Origin: Nocardia crassostreae
Lineage (GTDB): Bacteria > Actinomycetota > Actinomycetes > Mycobacteriales > Mycobacteriaceae
NCBI RefSeq assembly: GCF_001613405.1
Contig: NZ_BDCH01000011.1
Coordinates: 186,001-250,000 of the forward strand
Direction: 5' to 3'
DNA: 64,000 nt
Below, one piece after another: positions 1 to 9,007 of the stretch. Made by a program: the position numbers and the translations under genes. How positions within the stretch are numbered: position 1 is the stretch's first letter; each line of letters begins with the position of its first letter. The notes beneath the pieces are model-generated. The model searched no databases and was not told the origin of the DNA. It saw only the letters and a list, made by a program, of their open reading frames with translations.

Positions 1-706
1 TCTGGACCCACTTCAGGACGCCCGAGTCACCGGCTTCGGTGGCTGCTTGCTGCAGTCCCATGCGCTGCACCTCGGTCATCGTCCCGATGATGGTGCTGGC
101 GGTGGTGGATGGGATGTCCGGAGCCCAGGAGAAGGTTGGGTGGGTGGCGATTTCGTCGGGGACGGCGTCGGGGTCCTGCTTCTTGATCTTCTGGATTTCG
201 GCGGTGATGGCCGTCAGGGCTTCGGGTGGGGCCATGCGGTGGAGTTCGCCGACGGCTTCGGTGATCTTCGCGCCCCAGGTGGCGTCGGCGGTGAGGAGGG
301 TGGACAGCAGGCCGGAGAGGCGTTGGAGTTCCAGGCCCTGTTCGGAATTCCAGTCTTCGACGCCGGTGATGGTCCAGTCGTCGGAGACGGCGACGGGTGG
401 GGTGACGTAGAGCTGGAAGATGGTTTTGATTTCGGCCAGGGGGTGTTCCATGGCGTTGAACGCGCCTACGCAGGTCGCGCCCAAGTCGTCGTAGGCCGTG
501 ACGATGGCGCGCATCTGGGTGCGTTCGCGTTCGGCTTTGGCGTCGGCGGCGGTGCCCGCTTCGCCTTGCCAGTCGAGGCCGTCGTGGATGGCGGTGTACT
601 GGGAGTCGGACGCCTTCAGGATGGCGTCGGCGATTGTGGTGGCGGCGTCGCCGGTCTTGGAGAGGCCGGAGACATCCCAGGCGCGGACTTCGGCGGGGGT
701 CGGCAT
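1..706 (-). CDS. WXG100/LXG-like type VII secretion-type protein, C-terminus off the window edge
   Basis: An open frame of at least 235 codons begins with ATG at 704-706 (MPTPAEVRAWDVSGLSKTGD) and runs off position 1 without a stop, so the C-terminus is missing. The N-terminal ~100 residues are helical and contain a central DGLDWQGEAGTAA stretch, i.e. a W-x-G-type turn as in ESX/WXG100 proteins. This is followed by long helices and a Trp/Pro-containing middle region. It starts 3 bp after the stop of the small type VII-type gene at 710-1030, so the two are co-transcribed. In actinomycetes such pairs usually encode a small ESX-like partner plus a larger secreted effector or substrate. The effector domain would lie beyond the edge, so no function can be given. 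Confidence 0.7.
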   Translation of the reverse strand, partial: MPTPAEVRAWDVSGLSKTGDAATTIADAILKASDSQYTAIHDGLDWQGEAGTAADAKAERERTQMRAIVTAYDDLGATCVGAFNAMEHPLAEIKTIFQLYVTPPVAVSDDWTITGVEDWNSEQGLELQRLSGLLSTLLTADATWGAKITEAVGELHRMAPPEALTAITAEIQKIKKQDPDAVPDEIATHPTFSWAPDIPSTTASTIIGTMTEVQRMGLQQAATEAGDSGVLKWVQ

Positions 707-709
707 GGC

Positions 710-1030
710 CTATTTCTCCGCGTGGGGGTCGCCGGAGTTGAGGTCCGCCAGTGCGGCGATGCGCTGGGCCGAGTCGAGGTCGGTGCCCTTGTACTCGTTG
801 GCGGAGTGGGCGAGGACGGCGGAGAACTCGTTGAAGCGGGCCTTCAGGACATCCTTGGCGGTGCGGCTGGCCGGGTCGGCGGCGGCGAGGGCCGCGCCGA
901 CCGTGGAGCCGGGCAAGGCTTTGGCTACCGGTTCCGCGCCCAGTTTCGGGGCGTCGTCGATCTCCTTGGGGAGCAGGGCTATGGCGCCCGCCGCCAGGCG
1001 TAGACCCTCGGGATTCACTTGGAAAGCCAT
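710..1030 (-). CDS. small ESX/WXG100-like type VII secretion target
   Basis: A 106-residue protein starting MAFQVNPEGLRLAAGAIALL. The start at 1028-1030 is preceded by an AAGGGGG Shine-Dalgarno; an upstream in-frame ATG would add an unlikely extension. The length, absence of Cys, the predicted two long helices and the LKARFNEFSAVLAHSANEY segment fit the ESX-1-like/WXG100 superfamily, although a strict W-x-G is not visible. It lies directly upstream of the larger type VII-type gene at 1-706 (3 bp apart) and probably forms a helical dimer with its N-terminus before secretion. The role is inferred from size and pairing. Confidence 0.65.
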   Translation of the reverse strand: MAFQVNPEGLRLAAGAIALLPKEIDDAPKLGAEPVAKALPGSTVGAALAAADPASRTAKDVLKARFNEFSAVLAHSANEYKGTDLDSAQRIAALADLNSGDPHAEK

Positions 1031-1056
1031 ATCGGCCCCCTTGCTGAAGCATGAAT

Positions 1057-1108
1057 GTGGGGCGGGCCGGAAGCCGCCGGACGAACCGACGCTACCGACC
1101 CGCCCCAC
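1057..1108 (-). terminator. stem-loop at the end of the copper operon
   Basis: GTGGGGCGGG (1057-1066) pairs perfectly with CCCGCCCCAC (1099-1108). The 32-nt loop contains further GC-rich complementarity. It lies just after the copA stop (1130). No U-tract follows, as is common for actinobacterial terminators. Confidence 0.5.
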
Positions 1109-1129
1109 GGATCAGCAAATTATGGGCAC

Positions 1130-3367
1130 TTACTTGAAGCGGCGCAGCCGCAAGCTGTTGCTGACCACGAAAACGCTGGACAGAGCCATGGCGGCACCGG
1201 CGAGCATCGGGTTCAGCAGCCCTGCGGCGGCCAGCGGGATGGCTGCCACGTTGTAGCCGAAGGCCCAGAACAGATTGCCCTTGATGGTGCGCAGGGTGGC
1301 CCGGGACAGGCGGATCGAGGTCGGGACGGCCCGCAGGTCGTCGCGCACCAGGGTCAAATCCGCCGCCTGGATGGCGACATCGGTGCCGGTGCCCATGGCC
1401 AGGCCGAGATCGGCCTGGGCGAGCGCCGCCGCGTCATTGACGCCGTCGCCGACCATGGCGACCACCTTGCCCTGGTCCTGGAGCTTCTTGACCACGTCCA
1501 GCTTGTCGCTGGGCAGCACCTCGGCAATGACCTCGTCGATGCCCACCTGGTCCGCCACCGTGCGCGCCGTCGCGGCATTGTCGCCGGTGAGCAGCACGGG
1601 GGTGAGCCCGAGGTCGCGCATTTCCGAGATCGCCTGGGCGCTGGTCGGTTTGATGGCGTCGGCGACCACCAGCACACCGCGCGCGGTGCCGTCCCAGGCC
1701 ACCACGATGGCGGTCTTGCCCGCCTGCTCGGCCGCGGTCTTGGCCTCGGCCAGGGCCTCGGGCAGCCGGATCGACCAGTCGTCGAGAAGTTCGGTGCGGC
1801 CGATGACGACCGCCCGCTCGCCGACCAGACCCTGCACGCCCTTACCGCCGTGGCTGACGAACTGCTCCACCCGCTCGGTGTCGAGCCCGCGATCCTTGGC
1901 GCCGTTCACCACGGCCTTGGCGACCGGGTGCTCGGAGCCGTGCTCGACGGCGGCGGCCACCGACAACAGCTCGTCGGCGTCCCCGCCCTCGGCCGGAATC
2001 ACTTCGGCGAGAGTCATTTTGCCGGTGGTGACGGTGCCGGTCTTGTCCAGGACGACGGTGTCGACGCGCCGGGTGGACTCCAGCACCTGCGGGCCCTTGA
2101 TCAGGACGCCCAGCTGCGCGCCGCGACCCGTGCCGACCAGAAGGGCGGTCGGCGTGGCCAAGCCCAGGGCGCAGGGGCAGGCAATGATGAGCACGGCCAC
2201 CGCCGCGCCGAAAGCGGTCGAGACGGCCGCACCGGTGCCGAGCCAGAAGCCCAGGGCCGCAACGGCGATCGCGATGACGATGGGAACGAACACACCCGCC
2301 ACCCGATCGGCCAGCCGCTGCACCGGCGCCTTGCCGTTCTGGGCGTCCTCGACGAGCGCGGCCATCTGAGCCAGCTGGGTATCCGCGCCGACGCGGGTGG
2401 CGCGCACGGTCAGCAGGCCGCCCGCATTGACGGTCGCACCGACCACCTGATCGTCCGGACCTACCTCGACGGGGACGGATTCACCGGTGAGCATGCTCAT
2501 GTCGACGGCCGAATTACCGCTCACCACAACACCATCGGTGGCGATCTTCTCGCCGGGGCGAACGAGGAACTCCTCGCCGACCCGCAGATCGCCCACGGGG
2601 ATGCGGGTTTCGACGCCGCCGCGCAGCACGGCGACATCCTTCGCGCCCATTTCCAGCAGCGCCCGCAGCGCGGACCCGGCCTTCTCCTTGGACCGCGTCT
2701 CGAAGTAGCGGCCCGCCAGAATGGCCGTGATCAGGACCGCCGCCACCTCGAAGTACAGGGCGGAGGACGAGTCGCCACGCGTAATGGCAAGGCTGAAGGG
2801 GTGTTTCATACCGGGATGACCGGCATCGCCGAAGAACAGCGCGTAGACCGACCAGCCGAAGGCGGCGATCGTGCCGAGTGAGATGAGCGTGTCCATGGTG
2901 GCCGCGCCGTGCTTGGCATTGACCCAGGCGGCGCGGTGGAACTGCGCACCGCCCCACACCACGATGGGTGCGGTGAGGGTCAGCGACAGCCACTGCCAGT
3001 TATCGAACTGCAGCGCCGGAATCATGGCCATGGCGACCACCGGAATGGCCAGCGCCAGGCTCACCAGCAGCCGGTGCCGCAGCTGCCGGGTCGCGGTCGG
3101 CGCCGAATCATCCTCGGCCGACTCGGTTTTCACCGGTTCGGTGTGGTGCACGCTGGCGGTGTACCCGGTGTCGACGACCTTGGCGATCAACTCGTCGGGC
3201 GTCACCGATTCCGGGAAGCTGACCTTCGCCTTCTCGGTGGCGTAGTTGACGGTGGCGGTCACACCGTCGATCCGGTTGAGCTTCTTCTCGATTCGGGACG
3301 CGCAGGAGGCGCAGGTCATGCCACCGATTTCGAGTTCGATCGACCGCTCCGGGGCTGGTGCGCTCAT
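1130..3367 (-). CDS. copA: Cu(+)-translocating P1B-1 ATPase, CopA/CtpA type
   Basis: A 745-residue copper efflux ATPase of the plasma membrane. In order: one N-terminal heavy-metal-associated domain (GMTCASC, Cys19/Cys22), a membrane-helix bundle, the actuator domain with LTGES, the CPC metal site in TM6 ([10 protein letters not shown] near residue 395), the phosphorylation motif DKTGT near 438, the SEHPVAKA His-Pro motif of P1B pumps, and [10 protein letters not shown] near 637. CPC plus one HMA domain is typical of Cu(I) exporters. The chosen start (MSAPAPERS) is 1 bp after the stop of the upstream gene; the longer open frame has no family support. It is the last gene of a copZ / His-rich protein / copA operon behind a CsoR-like operator, so copper induction is likely. 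Confidence 0.93.
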   Translation of the reverse strand: MSAPAPERSIELEIGGMTCASCASRIEKKLNRIDGVTATVNYATEKAKVSFPESVTPDELIAKVVDTGYTASVHHTEPVKTESAEDDSAPTATRQLRHRLLVSLALAIPVVAMAMIPALQFDNWQWLSLTLTAPIVVWGGAQFHRAAWVNAKHGAATMDTLISLGTIAAFGWSVYALFFGDAGHPGMKHPFSLAITRGDSSSALYFEVAAVLITAILAGRYFETRSKEKAGSALRALLEMGAKDVAVLRGGVETRIPVGDLRVGEEFLVRPGEKIATDGVVVSGNSAVDMSMLTGESVPVEVGPDDQVVGATVNAGGLLTVRATRVGADTQLAQMAALVEDAQNGKAPVQRLADRVAGVFVPIVIAIAVAALGFWLGTGAAVSTAFGAAVAVLIIACPCALGLATPTALLVGTGRGAQLGVLIKGPQVLESTRRVDTVVLDKTGTVTTGKMTLAEVIPAEGGDADELLSVAAAVEHGSEHPVAKAVVNGAKDRGLDTERVEQFVSHGGKGVQGLVGERAVVIGRTELLDDWSIRLPEALAEAKTAAEQAGKTAIVVAWDGTARGVLVVADAIKPTSAQAISEMRDLGLTPVLLTGDNAATARTVADQVGIDEVIAEVLPSDKLDVVKKLQDQGKVVAMVGDGVNDAAALAQADLGLAMGTGTDVAIQAADLTLVRDDLRAVPTSIRLSRATLRTIKGNLFWAFGYNVAAIPLAAAGLLNPMLAGAAMALSSVFVVSNSLRLRRFK

Positions 3368-3368
3368 C

Positions 3369-4274
3369 TCAGTGACCTCCTCCGTGCTCTCCGTGTCCGC
3401 CCGGCGCGCTGGATGCCGGTGCGGCAGTTGTCGTCTCATTGGTGAATTCCGCGGTGTGCACCTTGCCGCCGTGCTGGAAGTCCAGGTACAGGCGGTATTT
3501 GCCGTCGCTCGGCACCTCCGCGTGGAAGGCGACGTCCGGTCCGGGCGGTGTCTTGCCGACTTCGCCTTCCGGGTGCACGTGCAGGTAGGCGAGATCGCTG
3601 GCCCGCAGCGCCACGAGGTGCGCGTACGCACCCAGGTAGGGCTGTAGGTCGGTGACCGGCTTGCCGTCGCGGGTGACGGTGAACTTCAGTTCGCTGCCCG
3701 CCTTGGTCAGATCGCCGGTCAGGGTGACCTGGTAGCCGTCCACCTCGGCGGTCTTGGACGGCGCCGGAAGCGGTTTGTCCGCAACCGGTCCCGGCACGGA
3801 GACGATCCGGCTCAGGGTGAGTTCACCCGGACCGCCCGCGGGGGAGAAGTCGGCGAAGACCCGGTAGTTGCCGGGCTCGGCCCACTTCCAGTCGATGGAC
3901 CAGGTGCCGTCCGCGGCGAGTTCGGGATGCACGTGCCGGAACTGGCTCGCATCCGAACGCACCACGATCAGGTGCAGGTTCTTGTCGTGCAGCGTGTTGT
4001 ACTTCGTGACCGCGCCCTGCGGTTTCTGGATCTGGAACCGAAGCGCGCCTTGCTGATTCGCGGCCGTGGGGGCGGTGATGGTCCCGAGGGCGTAGCCGGA
4101 CTCGCTGTCCAGCAGCCCGGGCGCCGCTTCGGCCGCGGCGTGCTCGCTGTGTTCGGTGGCAGTGTTCGCGGCCGGCTCGGTCGGATCGCCCACCAGGGCA
4201 CCGATTCCGAGCGCGGCCCCGAACAGTACGACCAGTCCGCCGCCGAAGGCGGCGAACCTCAGTCGATCGTTCAT
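3369..4274 (-). CDS. His-rich membrane-anchored copper-binding protein
   Basis: A 301-residue protein with an N-terminal signal anchor (about residues 7-28, no clear cleavage site), then a Glu/Ala/His linker and an extracytoplasmic part. That part contains two copies of one motif: [18 protein letters not shown] and [18 protein letters not shown], each followed by a segment with an aromatic Y-R-x-(F/Y) strand. This suggests a tandem duplication of a beta-sandwich module whose HVHPE motifs could ligate copper. The C-terminus ends in a [10 protein letters not shown] tail. It sits between copZ (0 bp, TAA-ATG) and copA (1 bp), so it probably buffers or hands over copper on the outer face of the membrane. 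The binding role is inferred from motif and context. Confidence 0.8.
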   Translation of the reverse strand: MNDRLRFAAFGGGLVVLFGAALGIGALVGDPTEPAANTATEHSEHAAAEAAPGLLDSESGYALGTITAPTAANQQGALRFQIQKPQGAVTKYNTLHDKNLHLIVVRSDASQFRHVHPELAADGTWSIDWKWAEPGNYRVFADFSPAGGPGELTLSRIVSVPGPVADKPLPAPSKTAEVDGYQVTLTGDLTKAGSELKFTVTRDGKPVTDLQPYLGAYAHLVALRASDLAYLHVHPEGEVGKTPPGPDVAFHAEVPSDGKYRLYLDFQHGGKVHTAEFTNETTTAAPASSAPGGHGEHGGGH

Positions 4275-4481
4275 TTAGACCGCCACCTGGTATCCCGCTT
4301 CGTCCACGGCGGCGGTCACATCGGCATCGGCGAGTGGGGCGCTGGACTCGACCTTGACCAGCCCGGTGGCGAGGTCCACGTCGACGCTGGTGACGCCATC
4401 GATCTTGCCGATCTCCTTCTTGACCGACCCGACGCAGTGGCCGCAGGTCATTCCGGTGACGGTGTAGGTGCTGGTGGCCAT
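4275..4481 (-). CDS. copZ: copper chaperone, HMA domain (CopZ-like)
   Basis: A 68-residue single heavy-metal-associated domain with a beta-alpha-beta-beta-alpha-beta pattern and the metal-binding loop GMTCGHC (Cys14 and Cys17, with His between them). It is cytosolic and delivers Cu(I) to the N-terminal domain of the CopA pump encoded two genes downstream. AAGGAG lies 6 nt before the ATG. It is the first gene of the copper operon and the promoter described at 4534-4562 reads into it. The family assignment is very secure; copper rather than zinc is inferred from the CPC pump in the operon. Confidence 0.93.
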   Translation of the reverse strand: MATSTYTVTGMTCGHCVGSVKKEIGKIDGVTSVDVDLATGLVKVESSAPLADADVTAAVDEAGYQVAV

Positions 4482-4533
4482 GTCGACTCCTTCTCGCGGT
4501 TAATACGGTGTGGGGGTATCCCAGACGCCTAGA

Positions 4534-4562
4534 AAAATACCCCTCATGGGTACCTGACGCAA
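4534..4562 (-). promoter_or_regulatory. copper-operon promoter with CsoR-like dyad in the spacer
   Basis: On the minus strand, TTGCGT (4562-4557) and TATTTT (4539-4534) are separated by exactly 17 bp, matching a housekeeping-sigma promoter. The spacer and the edge of the -10 contain TACCC-N5-GGGTA (4538-4552), a dyad of the TACCC...GGGTA type bound by CsoR-family Cu(I) repressors. A bound repressor would occlude RNA polymerase. No csoR gene lies in the window, so the regulator would be encoded elsewhere. Confidence 0.65.
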
Positions 4563-4604
4563 GGGGTTCGCCGGAGGAATTCCCCCGTCGTGAGCCGGAT
4601 CAAC

Positions 4605-5216
4605 TCAGTCGCGGCCACCGTTCGGTCGCGGCAGGGCCCGAAGTGCCAGCTCAGCGACTCGCTCCAGGTCTTCGCGGCTCGCCCCGTCGCGGGCGGATTG
4701 TGACATGCCCTGCATGATCGAGGCCGCGAACCGCGCCAGGATCCGGGCGTCGGTGTCGGCGGGCAGCGCGCCCGCCGCGATATCGGCCCGCAGCGCCGCC
4801 TCCATGGCGGCGACATTGCTATTGCGCATCTCCTCGAGTCGCGTCGCCACCTCGGCGTTCGTGGTGTTGAGCCCGGCGCTGATGATCATGCAGCCATTGG
4901 GCTGACCGGGCTGGGTGTACTCGACGGCCGCCTCGCGCAGGGTGCGCTCGATGGCCGCGATACCGGTCGGCTCCTCGGCCAGCGCGCGCATGGCGAATCC
5001 GCCGTAGCGACCGCCGTAGACATCGATGATCTCGTCGAACAACGTCTTCTTGTCCCCGAACGCGGCATAGAGGCTGGGCGCCCCGATGCCCAGCTCCCCG
5101 GTGAGGTCGCTGATCGAGGTCGCCTCGTACCCCTTGCGCCAGAACAGTCGTAATGCCTTGTCCAGCGCGGCATCTCGATCGAAGGAGCGCGGTCGCCCGC
5201 GGGTGGGAGTGGCCAT
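4605..5216 (-). CDS. TetR/AcrR-family repressor (divergent from SDR)
   Basis: A 203-residue regulator. The N-terminal HTH is clear (GRPRSFDRDAALDKALRLFW ... YEATSISDLTGELGIGAPSLYAAFGDKKTLF), and the C-terminal ligand domain carries Cys-poor helices typical of TetR_C. The start at MATPTRGRPRS is chosen because the upstream extension would cover the divergent promoter region. The gene is divergent from the SDR at 5296; two 12-bp near-palindromes lie in the 79-bp gap, so it probably represses both itself and the SDR until an organic ligand binds. The ligand is unknown. Confidence 0.85.
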   Translation of the reverse strand: MATPTRGRPRSFDRDAALDKALRLFWRKGYEATSISDLTGELGIGAPSLYAAFGDKKTLFDEIIDVYGGRYGGFAMRALAEEPTGIAAIERTLREAAVEYTQPGQPNGCMIISAGLNTTNAEVATRLEEMRNSNVAAMEAALRADIAAGALPADTDARILARFAASIMQGMSQSARDGASREDLERVAELALRALPRPNGGRD

Positions 5217-5229
5217 ACCTGAAATTTTA

Positions 5230-5277
5230 TAGTGCTCGCTAAATAATGTGCTACGGTCCTTTCTGTAACGATCACTA
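5230..5277. promoter_or_regulatory. two TetR operator-like sites (5230-5241 and 5266-5277)
   Basis: TAGTGCTCGCTA (5230-5241) and TAACGATCACTA (5266-5277) each match the perfect palindrome TAGTGATCACTA at 10 of 12 positions. They are centred 36 bp apart in the divergent tetR/SDR promoter region. The shared ideal palindrome and the location point to operators of the adjacent TetR protein. Confidence 0.6.
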
Positions 5278-5295
5278 GAGAAAAGGAGCGGGCCC

Positions 5296-6048
5296 ATGGG
5301 CGCACTCACCGGCAAGACGGCACTGGTCACGGGCAGCGGACGCGGTATCGGGCGGGCCATCGCGGAACGACTCGGCCGCGACGGCGCTCGGGTCGGCGTG
5401 CACTACAACGGCAATAGCGCCGCCGCGAAGGAGGCGGTCGCCGCCATCGAAGCCGCCGGTGGGTCGGCCTTCGCCATTCAGGCGCCGCTGGGCGCACCCG
5501 GTGATGCCGAGGCGCTGTGGGCCGCCTTCGACGCGCACGCCGACGGGCTCGACATCCTGGTCAACAACGCCGGTATCGACGGTGTGCGGGAACCCATCGG
5601 GGGTACCGACGAGGAGAACTTCGACCGCGTGTTCGCCGTCAACACCAAGGCTCCGTTCTTCGTCACCAAGCTGGGCCTGGACCGCCTGCGCGACGGCGGC
5701 CGCATCGTGAACATCTCCACCGGCCTCACCAATGGCGCCCATATGCCGGAGCTCATCGCCTACTCCATGACCAAGGGCGCCATCAATGTCTTCACCTCGA
5801 CCCTGGCCAAGGAGGTCGGCGCGCGCGGCATCACCGTCAATGCCGTCGCACCCGGCGTCATCGACACCGATATGAATGCCGGATGGCTGCGCAACGACCA
5901 GGCCTGGGCGGCCGTCACCGCGCTGTCCCCGCTGCGCCGTGTGGCCGATGCCACCGATGTCGCCGATATCGTGGCGTTCCTGGCCTCCGAGGATTCCCGA
6001 TGGGTCACCGGCCAGTGGATCGACGCCACCGGCGGCGCGCTGCTCTGA
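5296..6048 (+). CDS. SDR-family NAD(P)-dependent oxidoreductase
   Basis: A 250-residue classical short-chain dehydrogenase/reductase. It has the cofactor loop TGSGRGIG near residue 12, the NNAG motif, the catalytic Ser segment NISTG, and YSMTK (Tyr-x3-Lys) near residue 155. The C-terminal segment (WVTGQWIDATGGALL) is typical of FabG-like members. The hydrophilic GR after the first Gly suggests NADP(H). AAAGGAG precedes the ATG. It is transcribed divergently from the TetR gene and is its probable target, as often seen for xenobiotic- or carbonyl-responsive reductases. The substrate cannot be predicted. Confidence 0.88.
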   Translation: MGALTGKTALVTGSGRGIGRAIAERLGRDGARVGVHYNGNSAAAKEAVAAIEAAGGSAFAIQAPLGAPGDAEALWAAFDAHADGLDILVNNAGIDGVREPIGGTDEENFDRVFAVNTKAPFFVTKLGLDRLRDGGRIVNISTGLTNGAHMPELIAYSMTKGAINVFTSTLAKEVGARGITVNAVAPGVIDTDMNAGWLRNDQAWAAVTALSPLRRVADATDVADIVAFLASEDSRWVTGQWIDATGGALL

Positions 6049-6111
6049 ATGGTGTTGGGGGTAGCGCCCCCGCACACCCCGAGAGTCGGCTTCCCCGATT
6101 AGGCTTGGGCC

Positions 6112-7050
6112 GTGCTGTCAGTTGTGCCCAGTCCCGTCGTCGTGCGCGCGCCCTCGAAGGTGAACCTGCACCTCGGGGTGGGCGACCTCCGCGATGACGG
6201 ATATCACGACCTCACCACGGTTTTCCAAGCGCTTTCGCTCAGTGACGATCTGCGGATCTCGCCGGCCGCCTCCCTCACGGTGAAGGTGACCGGCGAGAGC
6301 GCCGATCAGGTGCCGACCGATCGCGGCAACCTGGTGTGGCAGGCCGCCGTGCGCCTGGCCCCGATCGGCGGACGCGCGCCACTGGTGGAAATCGCCATCG
6401 CCAAAGGCATTCCGGTGGCGGGCGGCATGGCGGGCGGCAGCGCCGATGCCGCGGCCGCCCTGGTGGGTCTCAACGATCTGTGGGAACTCGGCCTGGGTCG
6501 CACCGAATTGTCGGATATCGCAGCCGAACTCGGCAGCGATGTGCCCTTCGCCCTGCACGGCGGCACGGCGCTCGGCCACGGCCGCGGCGAGAAACTGCTG
6601 CCGGTGTTGTCCCGCAACACCTTTCACTGGGTGCTGGCCCTCGCCAAGGGCGGCCTGTCCACCCCGGCCGTCTTCCGCGAACTCGATCGCCTGCGCGAAG
6701 CCGGGGATCCCCCGCGCCTCGGCAGCCCCGAGGACCTCATGCAGGCCCTGGCCTCCGGTGACGCGAAACAGCTGGCCCCCTTGCTCGGCAACGATCTGCA
6801 AGCCGCGGCGCTGTCCCTGAAACCGGAACTGCGCCGCACCCTGCGCGCGGGCGTCGCGGCCGGAGCGCTGGCCGGAATCGTCTCCGGCTCCGGACCCACC
6901 TGCGCCTTCCTCTGCGAGAGCGAGGAGTCGGCGGTGGCCGTCGCCGCCGAACTCTCCGGTGTGGGCGTCTGCCGCAGCGTCCGCACCGCGCACGGGCCGG
7001 TACCCGGCGCGCGCGTCATCACCGATCCTGCCGACGCCGCCAATCGCTAA
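6112..7050 (+). CDS. ispE: 4-diphosphocytidyl-2-C-methyl-D-erythritol kinase
   Basis: A 312-residue GHMP kinase that phosphorylates CDP-methylerythritol in the MEP isoprenoid pathway. It shows the N-terminal substrate motif ([20 protein letters not shown]), the ATP-binding Gly-rich loop [17 protein letters not shown], and the C-terminal GSGPTCAF loop. The GTG start at 6112 keeps the usual N-terminus. Its position ahead of the rplY-pth block matches the ispE locus of mycobacteria (Rv1011), although ksgA is not upstream here and the SDR/TetR pair takes that place. Confidence 0.95.
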   Translation: MLSVVPSPVVVRAPSKVNLHLGVGDLRDDGYHDLTTVFQALSLSDDLRISPAASLTVKVTGESADQVPTDRGNLVWQAAVRLAPIGGRAPLVEIAIAKGIPVAGGMAGGSADAAAALVGLNDLWELGLGRTELSDIAAELGSDVPFALHGGTALGHGRGEKLLPVLSRNTFHWVLALAKGGLSTPAVFRELDRLREAGDPPRLGSPEDLMQALASGDAKQLAPLLGNDLQAAALSLKPELRRTLRAGVAAGALAGIVSGSGPTCAFLCESEESAVAVAAELSGVGVCRSVRTAHGPVPGARVITDPADAANR

Positions 7051-7204
7051 CGCTCGAATGTGCCAAAGGCGACCCACTGATTTCGTGAGGGACGGGTAAC
7101 TCGTCGGGTACCGGCTAAGTCTCCCCGTATGCGACCGCCGGTCCGCAACGCGAGGTGAGTAGGCTCTTACGGTTCGAAAAAGGCACGGAGAGGCGGGACA
7201 GTCC

Positions 7205-8995
7205 ATGGCCAACCTGATCAACCTCGAAGCCGTCAACAAGAGCTTCGGCATCAAGCCGTTGCTCGACAACGTCTCGCTCGGCGTGCAGGAGGGGGAGCGG
7301 ATCGGGGTCGTGGGTCTGAACGGCGGTGGCAAGACCACGCTGCTGGAGGTGCTGACCGGACTGGAACAGCCGGACAGCGGCCGTGTCAGCCGCGTCGGCG
7401 GACTGCGTATGGCCGTGGTCACCCAGCGCGGCGTGCTGCCCGAGGGCGCGACCGTCGGTGAAGTGGTGCTGGCCGGACTGGCCGCCGACGCCATGACCGA
7501 TGGCGTGGCCGAGCACGAGTGGGCCTCGAATCAGCGCATCCGCTCGATCGTCGAGGGCATCGGCATTGCCGACCTCGGCATGGACACCCCCGTCGCCAAT
7601 CTCTCCGGCGGTGAGCGCCGCCGCACGGCGCTGGCCGCCGCCCTGGTGCGCGAACTCGATCTGCTTGTCCTCGACGAGCCCACCAACCACCTCGATGTGG
7701 AGGGCGTCCAGTGGTTGGCCGAGCATCTGCTCTCGCGCCGCAGCGCCCTGGTGGTCGTCACCCACGACCGCTGGTTCCTCGACACCGTCGCCACCCGCAC
7801 CTGGGAAGTCCAGGGCGGCAAAGTGGAAACCTACGAGGGCGGCTACAACGACTGGATCTTCGCGCGCGCCGAACGCGTCCGCCAGGCCGATGCCAGCGAG
7901 GCGCGCCGCCAGAACCTGGCCCGCAAGGAACTCGCCTGGCTGCGCCGCGGCGCGCCCGCCCGCACCTCGAAGCCGCGCTATCGCATCGAGGCCGCCGAGG
8001 CCCTCATCGCCAATGTGCCCGCACCCCGCGATTCGGTCTCGCTGGCCTCCTTCGCCCGGAAACGCCTGGGCCGCGTGGTGATCGAGCTCGAGGACACCAC
8101 CCTCGCCACCCCCGACGGCCGCGAACTCGTGAAGGATCTGACCTGGCGGCTGGCGCCCGGTGAGCGCGTCGGCCTGGTCGGCGTGAACGGCTCCGGCAAG
8201 ACCACCCTGCTGCGCGCCCTGGCCGGTGATTCGGATCCGAAGTCCGGTAAGCGAATCCAAGGTCAAACCGTCAAGATCGGCTGGCTCCGACAGGAACTCG
8301 ACGACCTACCCCTGGACATGCGCGTCCTGGAGGCGGTCCAGGACGTCGCCCAGCGAACCATGCTCGGCGACAAGGAGATCACCGCCAGCCAGCTGGCCGA
8401 ACGCCTCGGCTTCACCCCCGCCAAACAGCGCACCCCCGTCGGCGACCTCTCCGGTGGCGAGCGCCGCCGCCTCCAGCTCACCCGCATCCTCATGGGCGAG
8501 CCCAATGTCCTGCTCCTCGACGAGACCACCAACGACCTGGACATCGACACCCTCCAGCAGTTGGAGGACCTGCTCGACAACTGGGCGGGCACCCTCGTGG
8601 TCATCTCCCACGACCGCTACCTCATCGAGCGCATCTGCGACTCCACCTGGGCCCTGTTCGGCGACGGCAAGCTCACGAACCTCCCCGGCGGCATCGAGGA
8701 GTACCTGCGCAAGCGCACCGCCCTCATCGCCGCCAAATCCGGCGCAACCACCAAACCGGCACCCGCCGCCTCCGCAACCGATTCCGCCGCCTACCGCGCC
8801 GCCCGCAAGGAACTGGCCAAACTGGAACGCGCCATCGAAAAGCTCACCGAGCGCGAGGAAAAACTGCACGCCAAACTGGCAGAAGCCGCCACCAACCCCG
8901 ACCAGCTCATCACCCTCGGCGCGGAACTCAAGCAGGTCCAGTCCGAAAAGGAATCCACCGAAGAACGCTGGCTCGAACTGGTCGACAACGCCTAG
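7205..8995 (+). CDS. ABC-F family ATPase, two tandem nucleotide-binding domains
   Basis: A 596-residue soluble protein with two ABC ATPase domains and no membrane segments. Walker A motifs are GLNGGGKTT (near residue 38) and GVNGSGKTT (near 328). Two LSGGERRR signatures are followed by LVLDEPTNHLD and the degenerate LLLDETTNDLD, where Thr replaces the usual Pro. A linker of about 80 residues separates the domains, and a charged coiled-coil tail (LAKLERAIEKLTEREEKL) ends the protein, as in Uup-type members. ABC-F proteins act on the ribosome or on branched DNA; Uup-like is the best fit. It has its own promoter region of about 150 bp after ispE. Confidence 0.88.
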   Translation: MANLINLEAVNKSFGIKPLLDNVSLGVQEGERIGVVGLNGGGKTTLLEVLTGLEQPDSGRVSRVGGLRMAVVTQRGVLPEGATVGEVVLAGLAADAMTDGVAEHEWASNQRIRSIVEGIGIADLGMDTPVANLSGGERRRTALAAALVRELDLLVLDEPTNHLDVEGVQWLAEHLLSRRSALVVVTHDRWFLDTVATRTWEVQGGKVETYEGGYNDWIFARAERVRQADASEARRQNLARKELAWLRRGAPARTSKPRYRIEAAEALIANVPAPRDSVSLASFARKRLGRVVIELEDTTLATPDGRELVKDLTWRLAPGERVGLVGVNGSGKTTLLRALAGDSDPKSGKRIQGQTVKIGWLRQELDDLPLDMRVLEAVQDVAQRTMLGDKEITASQLAERLGFTPAKQRTPVGDLSGGERRRLQLTRILMGEPNVLLLDETTNDLDIDTLQQLEDLLDNWAGTLVVISHDRYLIERICDSTWALFGDGKLTNLPGGIEEYLRKRTALIAAKSGATTKPAPAASATDSAAYRAARKELAKLERAIEKLTEREEKLHAKLAEAATNPDQLITLGAELKQVQSEKESTEERWLELVDNA

Positions 8996-9007
8996 TCGGG
9001 TGTGAAC

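Noticed and set aside
1055-2881. Long plus-strand open frame opposite the copper ATPase
   Set aside because: It is a GC-bias shadow of copA: no family motifs, His/Gly/Arg-rich composition, and the opposite strand encodes a fully motif-complete ATPase.
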